DNA from: Bacteroidota bacterium | GTDB taxonomy: Bacteria; Bacteroidota; Bacteroidia; Sphingobacteriales; Sphingobacteriaceae | Direction: 5' to 3' | NCBI GenBank assembly: GCA_013288465.1 | Contig: JABDBT010000036.1 | Coordinates: forward strand, 1 to 20,817 | Length of the DNA stretch: 20,817 bases | Shown: piece after piece, positions 1 to 7,646 of the stretch | Numbering within the stretch: the stretch's first letter is position 1 | Layout of the letters: the number at the start of each line of letters is the position of its first letter | The notes under the pieces: model-generated | Told to the model about the DNA's origin: nothing | What the model saw: only the letters and a program-made list of their open reading frames with translations | Databases searched by the model: none | Program-made: the position numbers and the translations under genes

Positions 1-2121
1 GCGTATATGAATGACAATAACTTAAAAATATCGGGCGGAACAGGTGCTACCCAATATTTGGTTTCGTTCGAATACCTGGATCAGGATGGCATTGTGAAAA
101 ATGATAACTCAAAAAGATATTCTGCTCTTGTCAAACTAAATTCACGTATTACAAAGGCTGTGGATTTTGGGGTAAACCTGAACCTTCTTCATTGGGACCA
201 AAATCAGTCATGGTACAATGGGGGGTCTAATGGTATGCTTAGCGAAGTAATGCGGGCCTTACCAATGTATGGCACTTATACCCCAACCGGGCAATATGCA
301 GGTACCTGGGTAAACGTAATTAACGCCCAGGTTAACAACCCATATGCTATGGTTGATGAAGGATTGAATGAGGGTTTATATAATACTATGCAGGGTAGTG
401 CCTTCTTTAACGTTGAACCTCTAAAAGGGTTAAAATGGAATGTAACCGGCGGTATAAATTATGGAGATGGCCAGGGACAGCTATTTGATCCCTTAATTTA
501 CGTATTTAACCCGCTAACTGGGGCACAGCAAAGTCAGGTTGGCAATGGGTCGGTGACCAGGTCCCTGACGGATAGTTACAGCAATAATATGCGTACCACT
601 TTATATTCTACCCTAACTTATACCAGGACGTTTGCAAGGGATCATAACATAACAGCATTGCTTGGTTATAACCAGGAACAATATAACCAGCGGTCTTTTC
701 AGTCTTATTATGAAGGTTTTCAAACAAATACGCTGACCGAACTTAATGCCGGTTCCATTAACCCGCAGGTTTCAGGGACAGCGTCTGCTTATGCTATCCG
801 GTCATATTTTGGAAGGCTCAATTATGCTTTTAAGGATAAATATTTACTGGAAGCTAATTTAAGGGATGATGGCTCTTCGAGATTTGCCCCGGATAGAAGA
901 TGGGGCTTCTTCCCTTCATTCTCTGCTGGTTGGAGGATTATTGAAGAATCATTTATGAAAGATCAAAATATATTCAGCAATCTTAAGCTTCGGGCATCGT
1001 GGGGAAGATTGGGGAATGATCAAATAGGATTATATGGCTACATCCCTACCCTTAATTTAGGCCGTATATATGATTTTAACAGCCAGATCACAGGTGGCAT
1101 TGCACAAACAGCCCTTGATAATCCCAATATTACCTGGGAGACCTCTACCAAAAAGGATGTTGGCCTGGAAATGGGCTTCTTTCAAAACAGTTTAAGCATA
1201 GAAGCTGATTATTTCAATGAGCAGCGGAGCGGCATCCTTCAAAGCCTTAACATACCATATGACATTGGCAACCTTTCCCCACCTACTGTTAACCTGGCAG
1301 GTGTTAACAACCAGGGGTGGGAGCTTAATGCCAATTACACACAGAATATCGGGCAAGTAAAGTTTAAAGCAGGGTTTAATGTAACCCATGTGCGTAACAA
1401 GGTAACCTATGTGCTCACCCCGCAGATTGGTAATAATGTGATTGAGGACGGGCAGCCTATAAACGCCTTTTATATGGTTAAAGCGACTGGTATTTTTCAA
1501 ACTCAGCAACAAGTTAATAACAGCCCTAAGCCTACAACTAATACAACCGTGCCGGGCGATATCCAATATCAGGATATAAGCGGCCCCAACGGTACGCCCG
1601 ACGGCATAATTGATGCTAATGACAGGCAAATAGTAGGTAAACCCATCCCTACATGGACCTATGGGGCTAATCTTTCGGCTTCCTACCGCGGCGTAGATGT
1701 GAGTGTTTTGGTGCAGGGGGTTGGCGATGTACAATCTTATGTAGGGGGTAACTTGTATTTTCCATTTTTTAATGGGGCCGGTATTACCACAAATTGGGTG
1801 GGCAACACATGGACCCCTGCCAATACAAACGCCCCGCTGCCCCGTTTACTTCAATATAACGCGCCAACTAATAATTATATGACGAGTAGTTTTTGGTTGC
1901 AAAATGCTTCTTATACCCGGGTAAAAAATATACAGGCAGGATATACTGTCCCTCAACGTATCAGCGAAAAAGTAAAGTTGAAATATATAAGGATATACCT
2001 CGACGCGCAAAACCCGTTCACCTTTACCAGGTTCAAGGGGTTAGACCCGGAGAGTGCTGTTGGGGGTAGCCAATATCCTAATATGAAGGTGATTACGGGA
2101 GGTGTAGCCGTCAAATTTTAA
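1..2121 (+). CDS. SusC/RagA-family TonB-linked outer-membrane transporter (C-terminal part; 5' end outside window)
   Basis: The reading frame is already open at base 1 (Ala-Tyr before the first Met at base 7), so that Met is internal and the gene starts upstream. The 706 visible residues are almost all beta-barrel: alternating aromatic/polar strands and Tyr-rich, Asn-rich segments. The end is typical of SusC proteins, with a Leu-Asp-Ala-Gln-Asn-Pro-Phe stretch, a Gly-Leu-Asp-Pro-Glu motif and a terminal aromatic Phe. SusC proteins usually run to about 1000-1100 residues, so the signal peptide, any carboxypeptidase-like domain and the TonB-box/plug are missing from view. SusC proteins import oligosaccharides across the outer membrane, powered by TonB. 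The susD partner begins 32 bp downstream. Family assignment is strong; the glycan cannot be read from the sequence. Confidence 0.93.
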   Translation, partial: AYMNDNNLKISGGTGATQYLVSFEYLDQDGIVKNDNSKRYSALVKLNSRITKAVDFGVNLNLLHWDQNQSWYNGGSNGMLSEVMRALPMYGTYTPTGQYAGTWVNVINAQVNNPYAMVDEGLNEGLYNTMQGSAFFNVEPLKGLKWNVTGGINYGDGQGQLFDPLIYVFNPLTGAQQSQVGNGSVTRSLTDSYSNNMRTTLYSTLTYTRTFARDHNITALLGYNQEQYNQRSFQSYYEGFQTNTLTELNAGSINPQVSGTASAYAIRSYFGRLNYAFKDKYLLEANLRDDGSSRFAPDRRWGFFPSFSAGWRIIEESFMKDQNIFSNLKLRASWGRLGNDQIGLYGYIPTLNLGRIYDFNSQITGGIAQTALDNPNITWETSTKKDVGLEMGFFQNSLSIEADYFNEQRSGILQSLNIPYDIGNLSPPTVNLAGVNNQGWELNANYTQNIGQVKFKAGFNVTHVRNKVTYVLTPQIGNNVIEDGQPINAFYMVKATGIFQTQQQVNNSPKPTTNTTVPGDIQYQDISGPNGTPDGIIDANDRQIVGKPIPTWTYGANLSASYRGVDVSVLVQGVGDVQSYVGGNLYFPFFNGAGITTNWVGNTWTPANTNAPLPRLLQYNAPTNNYMTSSFWLQNASYTRVKNIQAGYTVPQRISEKVKLKYIRIYLDAQNPFTFTRFKGLDPESAVGGSQYPNMKVITGGVAVKF

Positions 2122-2153
2122 TCATTTACAATTATAAATTAAAGAAGTTTTAT

Positions 2154-3722
2154 ATGAAACCGTACAGATATTATATAGTTGGAGCTTTACTTATCATCAT
2201 GGGTGGCTCTTGTAAGAAAGATATTTTCAATCTCAGTCCAACCGATCAGTTATCACCGGCCTCATTTTGGAAAACATCCAATGATGCCGCTGCCGGTCTG
2301 ACCGGCGTTTATTCCAATCTTTGGGATGTTACAACGGATGTATTGCCTTACCTGGATGTAATAACCCCTAACGCCTATAGTAATTACCCCTGGGAGGGGT
2401 GGCAGGCCATTGCCTGGGGCAATGCCAACTCTAACGGGCCGGGGGGCATTAGCCTTATTTGGCAGGGAGCTTATTCAGGTATTGGCCGTGCAAATGTATT
2501 CCTGGCAAACATTGGAAGCGTGAGTATGGACGCAACCCTCAAAGCAAGGATGACAGGCGAGGTAAAGTTTTTACGGGCATTGTATTATTTTGACCTTATC
2601 AATTATTATGGGGATGTTCCATTAATTCTTGCACCTCCGGACGTGAGCCAGATTAAAACGCCGCGAACACCCGTGGCCCAGGTAAGGCAACAGATATTGA
2701 AAGACCTGACCGACGCAGCCGCAGTGCTTCCGGCACAACCCTATACCGGCAGTGATATAGGCCGCGCTACCAAAGGTGCCGCCCTTGCCCTGGAAACAAG
2801 AGTGTTATTATATAACGGGCAATGGGCCGCTGCCGCTGCTGCTGCGCAAAGTGTGATGACATTAGCCGGAACGGGATATGCGCTTTTTCCAAGTTACAGG
2901 GGCCTTTTTCTTCCGGCGAATGAAAATAATAGCGAAGTAATATTTGATGCGCAGTATGAAAGTACAGGCAAATACAGCACTAATTGGGATATTTTACTTG
3001 GCCTGTATAACGCAAACTATACACCCGGATGGAGTTCAATAGAACCAACAGCAGATTTTGTGGATACCTATGACATGAAGGATGGCTCTACCTATAGTCC
3101 AACTAACCCATTGGCAGATCCCAACGATAAATACAATAACCGGGACCCCAGACTTGATCAAACCGTATTCAGGAAAGGGGTAAATTACAATGGTATCCCA
3201 TACCCAGTGGATAGCAAAGGGTTTGCCGGTATATACACCGGGTTTAGTTTCAAAAAATATACCGTGTATGATAATGCACCAACTGCGGTTGTCTCTGAAA
3301 ATAAATCGTATATCAACGGGATCTTGATACGGTATGCTGATGTACTGCTCATGTATGCCGAAGCGCAGAATGAAGCTTCCGGGCCGGATGCGAGCGTATA
3401 TGCGGCTATCAGATTAGTACGGCAACGGGCAGGCATTAATCCCCCTGATTTGCCGGCTGGCCTTAGCCAGGCCCAGATGAGAGCTATGATAATGCACGAA
3501 AGACGGATAGAGTTTGTAGGTGAAGGCCTATATTTCTCGGACGTACGCAGATGGGGCACTGCAAATGTTGAACTGAACAGGGCTGTACAGCTAAATGGTT
3601 CATACGAAGGAGGGGTTATGGACATAAGAAAATATGATCCTAATAAGAACAACTTATTCCCTATTCCGCAACATGAAATAGATAATAGCCAAAACGCGAT
3701 AAAGCAAAACCCGGGGTATTAA
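2154..3722 (+). CDS. SusD/RagB-family glycan-binding outer-membrane lipoprotein
   Basis: This 522-residue protein is the surface lid that binds glycan over the SusC barrel. It begins with a lipoprotein signal: basic start, hydrophobic core, then Gly-Gly-Ser-Cys with the lipidated Cys at residue 20, followed by Lys-Lys-Asp, which could serve as a surface-export signal. The SusD-like N-terminal region (about 24-215) contains the conserved Leu-Arg-Ala-Leu-Tyr-Tyr-Phe segment (140-146) and Tyr-Tyr-Gly-Asp-Val-Pro (151-156). The RagB/SusD C-terminal region (about 260-522) has Arg-Asp-Pro-Arg-Leu (330-334), Tyr-Ala-Asp-Val-Leu-Leu-Met-Tyr-Ala-Glu-Ala (394-404) and Glu-Arg-Arg-Ile-Glu-Phe (449-454). 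Length is normal. An Ala run near 225-231 lies in a helical TPR-like part. It follows the susC end by 32 bp, so co-transcription is expected. Confidence 0.95.
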   Translation: MKPYRYYIVGALLIIMGGSCKKDIFNLSPTDQLSPASFWKTSNDAAAGLTGVYSNLWDVTTDVLPYLDVITPNAYSNYPWEGWQAIAWGNANSNGPGGISLIWQGAYSGIGRANVFLANIGSVSMDATLKARMTGEVKFLRALYYFDLINYYGDVPLILAPPDVSQIKTPRTPVAQVRQQILKDLTDAAAVLPAQPYTGSDIGRATKGAALALETRVLLYNGQWAAAAAAAQSVMTLAGTGYALFPSYRGLFLPANENNSEVIFDAQYESTGKYSTNWDILLGLYNANYTPGWSSIEPTADFVDTYDMKDGSTYSPTNPLADPNDKYNNRDPRLDQTVFRKGVNYNGIPYPVDSKGFAGIYTGFSFKKYTVYDNAPTAVVSENKSYINGILIRYADVLLMYAEAQNEASGPDASVYAAIRLVRQRAGINPPDLPAGLSQAQMRAMIMHERRIEFVGEGLYFSDVRRWGTANVELNRAVQLNGSYEGGVMDIRKYDPNKNNLFPIPQHEIDNSQNAIKQNPGY

Positions 3723-3765
3723 TTAAGAAACTGCTGATTGTTTGGTTTTAGTGGTAAATTGGTTT

Positions 3766-3793
3766 GCAAGTGGGGCCGAAAAGCCCCATTTGC
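3766..3793 (+). terminator. Hairpin 43 bp after susD, possible terminator or attenuator
   Basis: GCAAGTGGGGC at 3766-3776 pairs with GCCCCATTTGC at 3783-3793 around a 6-nt loop (CGAAAA). That gives an 11-bp stem with one G-U pair. It is followed by TTAATTT rather than a clean U-run, so it may reduce read-through rather than stop it. It stands between the SusCD pair and the catabolic genes. Confidence 0.6.
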
Positions 3794-3943
3794 TTAATTT
3801 AATTAAACGGGAAATAGTACCGGTTCTATGCATTTATCCCAAAAAGGGTATATTCATATTGCTTTATCTTGTAAGGTATTATGGGGAGCGATTGCATCTT
3901 GCGATCGTATCCGGGCAAATTACTCTGTTTAATTAAAAATGTC

Positions 3944-3963
3944 AGATCGATGGACATCGATCT
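3944..3963. promoter_or_regulatory. 20-bp perfect palindrome upstream of the RraA-like gene (operator or leader hairpin)
   Basis: AGATCGATG (3944-3952) and CATCGATCT (3955-3963) are perfect 9-bp inverted arms with a 2-bp spacer. The site ends 18 bp before the ATG at 3982. Position and symmetry suit a dimeric transcription-factor operator; as RNA it could form only a strained hairpin with a very short loop. No convincing TAnnTTTG box was seen in the 259-bp gap, so the start of transcription is unknown. TTTAATTAAA also occurs twice in this gap (3798-3807 and 3928-3937). Confidence 0.5.
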
Positions 3964-3981
3964 TAATAATGTAAATAATAA

Positions 3982-4674
3982 ATGAATAAAAAACTATGGG
4001 AAACCGATGATGAATTATTCAGCATCGTAAGAAAGGAACTTTATACCGCTGTAGTAGGTGATATAATGGACAAGTTGGGCTGGCTTCACCAATTTTTGCC
4101 GCCACAAATAAAAGCTATCAAACAGGATATGTTTTTGGTAGGCCGCGCTATGACCGTGCTCGGCGCAGACGTGTTTGGCGAACAGGGAAATCAAAACCCC
4201 ATTTTAAAAAAACCATTCGGATTGATGCTGGAAGCCTTAGACGATCTAAAAAAAAATGAGGTATATATCTGTGCGGGGGCTTTGCCCACTTATGCTTTAT
4301 GGGGCGAATTGATGAGTACCAGGGCCATTAAACTTGGCGCCGCAGGCGCTGTTGTAGATGGTTATTCGAGAGATACAAACGGAATATTGGATCTCAACTT
4401 CCCAACTTTTTCTTATGGCAATTATGCGCAAGACCAGGCGCCACGTGGTAAAGTAATAGATTTTAGGGTACCTATAGAAATAAAAGGGGTAAAAATAAAC
4501 CCCGGTGACATTGTTCTGGGAGACATTGATGGCGTTTGTATTGTACCAAAGGAGATTGAAGAAGAAGTATTCATACTTGCAATTGAAAAGGCCCGGGGCG
4601 AAAAAATGGTGCAGAAAAAAATTGAAGAAGGCATGAGTGCAAAAGAGGCATTTGAAAAGTATGGAATAATGTAA
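3982..4674 (+). CDS. RraA-like / HMG-aldolase-family protein, candidate sugar-acid aldolase
   Basis: This 230-residue cytoplasmic protein belongs to the RraA / 4-hydroxy-4-methyl-2-oxoglutarate aldolase fold family, whose members are class II pyruvate aldolases and oxaloacetate decarboxylases; some others only inhibit RNase E. The family core is present: Gly-Glu-Leu-Met-Ser-Thr-Arg-Ala (108-115), then Val-Val-Asp-Gly-Tyr-Ser-Arg-Asp (124-131), where Arg130 and Asp131 correspond to the substrate-binding Arg and metal-binding Asp of true aldolases, and Pro-Gly-Asp-Ile-Val-Leu-Gly-Asp-Ile-Asp-Gly-Val (174-185). Retention of the Arg-Asp pair argues for an enzyme. It sits between susD and the GH2 genes, ending 26 bp before the first. 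With an aldonate dehydratase downstream, I infer cleavage of a 2-keto-3-deoxy sugar acid to pyruvate plus an aldehyde. Labels such as 'demethylmenaquinone methyltransferase' for this family are historical errors. Confidence 0.85.
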   Translation: MNKKLWETDDELFSIVRKELYTAVVGDIMDKLGWLHQFLPPQIKAIKQDMFLVGRAMTVLGADVFGEQGNQNPILKKPFGLMLEALDDLKKNEVYICAGALPTYALWGELMSTRAIKLGAAGAVVDGYSRDTNGILDLNFPTFSYGNYAQDQAPRGKVIDFRVPIEIKGVKINPGDIVLGDIDGVCIVPKEIEEEVFILAIEKARGEKMVQKKIEEGMSAKEAFEKYGIM

Positions 4675-4700
4675 TTGTTTATAGACATCTAAAAACACGA

Positions 4701-7616
4701 ATGAAAAATATCTTTAAAATAATTACAGGTTTACTGCTTTTGAGTTGCGCCGCACAGGCCCAAATTCAAAAGATCAATTATACGACTGCCGATAAACAGG
4801 TTTTAAAACTAAACCGGGTATCGCCGGCGGGTTCATCACAACCCAACAAACTATCGTTAGATGGTAGCTGGCTTTTTTCTGAAAATATCAATACTTTGCC
4901 ATGTAACAAAAATATACAGGTACCGGGCGAATGGGTAATGCAAGGTTTTACAGTAGATAATGCGGCTTATGCCGGTTATCAAAAAACCTTTTCCCTGCCT
5001 GGAAACTGGAAAGGCAAGCGTTTAAAATTGCGTTTTGATGTGGTGTACAGCGAAGCCGAAATTTGGCTTAACGGCAAAAAAACCGCCAGCCATTTGGGTG
5101 GTTTTACCCCATTTGAAGTTGATGTAACCAATTTTGTGAAATGGAGTGGCAGTAACGAGCTGGTGGTAAAAGTAAAATCAAACAGCAAGGCTGATTCTTT
5201 GGCAAGTGCCTCTCAGTATGCGGTACACCCATTAGGCGGCATTTCCAGAAAAGTATATTTGATGGCCGTTGCACCAATAAATTTTGCATACGCTGATATA
5301 AAAACCACCTTCGACAAGAGTTATGAAAATGCGATGCTAAGTGCGGACGTAATTATAGCTAATGAACAAGAGAGTGAAGCCGAAAAACTAAACCTAAAAG
5401 CCGAATTATTTAAAGCTGATGGCATTACCAAAGTTGGCGAGAAGTTGGTTTCAGCTGAAAGTGGCATCAACAAAGGCGAATACTTGCAGCAAAATATCAG
5501 TTTCGATGTTGCAAAACCAAAAAAATGGGACCCGGAACATCCTAACCTTTATGTAGTAAAACTGAGTATTTTAGAAGGGACTAACGTTCAGGATGTAATT
5601 ATCAAAAACATTGGTTTTCGGCAGATAGAGGTAAGAGGAAACCGTGTATTTGTAAATAATATGCCTATCAAACTACGTGGCGTTTGTCATCATGAAACGA
5701 TGCCTTTGCGTGGCCGTTCGGTAAATGACAACATGTGGGAAAAAGATGTACAAATGTTTCGTGAGGCTAACGTAAATTACATGCGTACCTCACACTATCC
5801 GCCAGCCGAAGAATTGATAGATGCCTGCAATCGTTTGGGAATGTTTTTAGAAATTGAAGCCCCCTTTTGCTGGGCCGAAAATACTAAAGTGCCGTTAGGT
5901 ACCGAAATTTACCAAACGCTGATGGTTGATCAGACATTGGATATGGTAAATTACTTCCGGTCGAACCCGGCGGTGCTCACCTGGTCTATAGGTAACGAAT
6001 CAGAAAATTATAAAGATTATTTTAAAGAAACTGCCAGGCTGGTTAAGCAATTTGATCCCACTCGTCCGCGTAATTTTAGCCAATACGGGCCAGACGCAGA
6101 CGAAGGCGACCTGGAAATATGTAATAACCATTACCCCGGGCCAGGCGGGCCAGAAAAATACCGCAATAATAAGCGCCCAATTGTTTTTGATGAATACGTA
6201 CACTTAAACGCCTATAACCGTTTAGAACAGGTTACCGACCCGGGAGTACGCGATGCCTGGGGAATTGGATTTGAGGCCATGTGGGAAAAAATGTATAAAA
6301 CCGACGCCGTTTTAGGTGGTGCAATTTGGGCAGGTATTGATGACACCTTTTTTTTACCTGATGGAAAAACCGTGGGCTACGGTACCTGGGGGCCACTTGA
6401 TGGGTGGCGCAGAGAGAAACCGGAATACTGGCACATGAAAAAAACATATTCGCCGGTTAAAATAAAATTAGCCAGCAATTGGATCAATGGCAAAGTTGCT
6501 GTTGAGCTGGAAAACAGGCTGCTTTTTAGTAACCTGAACGAATGTAAAATAGAATGGGACATAGCAAACGAAAGTGGTTTGATAAAGGCCGACCTAAAAA
6601 GAGATGATAAAACAAACGCGAATATTGCCATTAACAAAAAACCACGGCCTGGGGACAAACTAACCATTAATGTTTACGACCCGCGTGGCGTATTAATTGA
6701 TATTTACCAGTTTACCGTAGTACCGGGTATTTCGCTGGTATCAGTTGCCAAAACCAATGTACAACGATGGGGCTACCATCAAAATGGGGACATCCTGACT
6801 GCCAAAAATCAAAATATACAAGTTGATTTTAACATGACTACTGGCGATATAGAAAAGGTTACCAACAACGGAAAGAACGTTTGGAATACTGGACTGAGAT
6901 TAATGATTTTACCTTTAACCGGCGAAGGCAACGGCGTACAAATGACAGGCGATAATAAAAAGTTTGAACCTTTTACTGATGTATGTAAAAACCGTGTGGT
7001 AAAAGAAATTAAGCTGGATAAAGCCAAAAATGCATTTACCGTAAGCGTTGCTGATGTGTATAGCGAAGCAGCGGGCGCAACCACTTATCATTTCATAGCC
7101 GACGGAACGGTAAAAATAGATTATAAATATACCATTAAAAAAGATGTTAACCCACGGCAATGGGGGTTGGTTTTTGGTTTGCCCGGCACTTTCCAGGAAT
7201 TAGATTGGGACAGAAATGCTCAATGGAATTACTATCCGGCCGACCATATTGGCCGTGCAAATGGTAAAGCAAAACTAACATCCGATACCAAAGTTTCGGG
7301 CCCGGCGGGCCCATCTGCCTTGCCAACCACACCCTGGAGCTTGGATAGAAACGATTTAGGTACTAACGATTTCAGGTCAACCAAGATGTATATCAATCAG
7401 GCTGAGTTGACCGATGGTACATCTTCATTTAACGTAATATCTAATGGGCAGCAACATATCAGGGCCTGGAAAGACCAGCAAAACATTAAAACCTTAGTAG
7501 CCGGTTACAGCAATATGGGTGCAGAGAGATTTTTTAGGGCCCATGCCGAAAAAATGGATAAACCTTTAAAAGTCGGTGATGTGATACAGGATAGTGTCAC
7601 CCTTCATCTAAAATAG
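4701..7616 (+). CDS. Exported glycoside hydrolase family 2 protein, first of a tandem pair
   Basis: The protein has 971 residues. Its N-terminal signal is probably cut after Ala-Gln-Ala (18-20); Cys16 makes a lipoprotein signal a weaker alternative. The order is jelly-roll sugar-binding domain (about 45-195), Ig-like domain (about 198-308), TIM barrel (about 310-590) and a C-terminal beta-sandwich region resembling the LacZ small-chain domain (about 690-970). The GH2 signature Asn-Tyr-Met-Arg-Thr-Ser-His-Tyr-Pro lies at 359-367. Glu433 in Ser-Ile-Gly-Asn-Glu-Ser is the expected acid/base and Glu498 in Val-Phe-Asp-Glu-Tyr-Val-His the expected nucleophile, so a retaining exo-glycosidase is likely. 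The LacZ Mg-site stretch (Asp-Glu-Ala-Asn-Ile-Glu-Thr-His) is not kept; residues 384-392 read Glu-Ile-Glu-Ala-Pro-Phe-Cys-Trp-Ala. Beta-galactosidase is only one of several GH2 possibilities. The second GH2 gene follows after 30 bp. Confidence 0.92.
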   Translation: MKNIFKIITGLLLLSCAAQAQIQKINYTTADKQVLKLNRVSPAGSSQPNKLSLDGSWLFSENINTLPCNKNIQVPGEWVMQGFTVDNAAYAGYQKTFSLPGNWKGKRLKLRFDVVYSEAEIWLNGKKTASHLGGFTPFEVDVTNFVKWSGSNELVVKVKSNSKADSLASASQYAVHPLGGISRKVYLMAVAPINFAYADIKTTFDKSYENAMLSADVIIANEQESEAEKLNLKAELFKADGITKVGEKLVSAESGINKGEYLQQNISFDVAKPKKWDPEHPNLYVVKLSILEGTNVQDVIIKNIGFRQIEVRGNRVFVNNMPIKLRGVCHHETMPLRGRSVNDNMWEKDVQMFREANVNYMRTSHYPPAEELIDACNRLGMFLEIEAPFCWAENTKVPLGTEIYQTLMVDQTLDMVNYFRSNPAVLTWSIGNESENYKDYFKETARLVKQFDPTRPRNFSQYGPDADEGDLEICNNHYPGPGGPEKYRNNKRPIVFDEYVHLNAYNRLEQVTDPGVRDAWGIGFEAMWEKMYKTDAVLGGAIWAGIDDTFFLPDGKTVGYGTWGPLDGWRREKPEYWHMKKTYSPVKIKLASNWINGKVAVELENRLLFSNLNECKIEWDIANESGLIKADLKRDDKTNANIAINKKPRPGDKLTINVYDPRGVLIDIYQFTVVPGISLVSVAKTNVQRWGYHQNGDILTAKNQNIQVDFNMTTGDIEKVTNNGKNVWNTGLRLMILPLTGEGNGVQMTGDNKKFEPFTDVCKNRVVKEIKLDKAKNAFTVSVADVYSEAAGATTYHFIADGTVKIDYKYTIKKDVNPRQWGLVFGLPGTFQELDWDRNAQWNYYPADHIGRANGKAKLTSDTKVSGPAGPSALPTTPWSLDRNDLGTNDFRSTKMYINQAELTDGTSSFNVISNGQQHIRAWKDQQNIKTLVAGYSNMGAERFFRAHAEKMDKPLKVGDVIQDSVTLHLK

Positions 7617-7646
7617 TATTGACCAATAATAACATCAACATAAATA

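Noticed and set aside
1192..1734. 180-codon frame antisense to susC
   Set aside because: It is a shadow of the SusC barrel coding sequence with no family features.
3742..3936. 64-codon open frame between susD and the RraA-like gene
   Set aside because: It starts with TTG, runs through the post-susD hairpin, resembles no known family and has no ribosome site.
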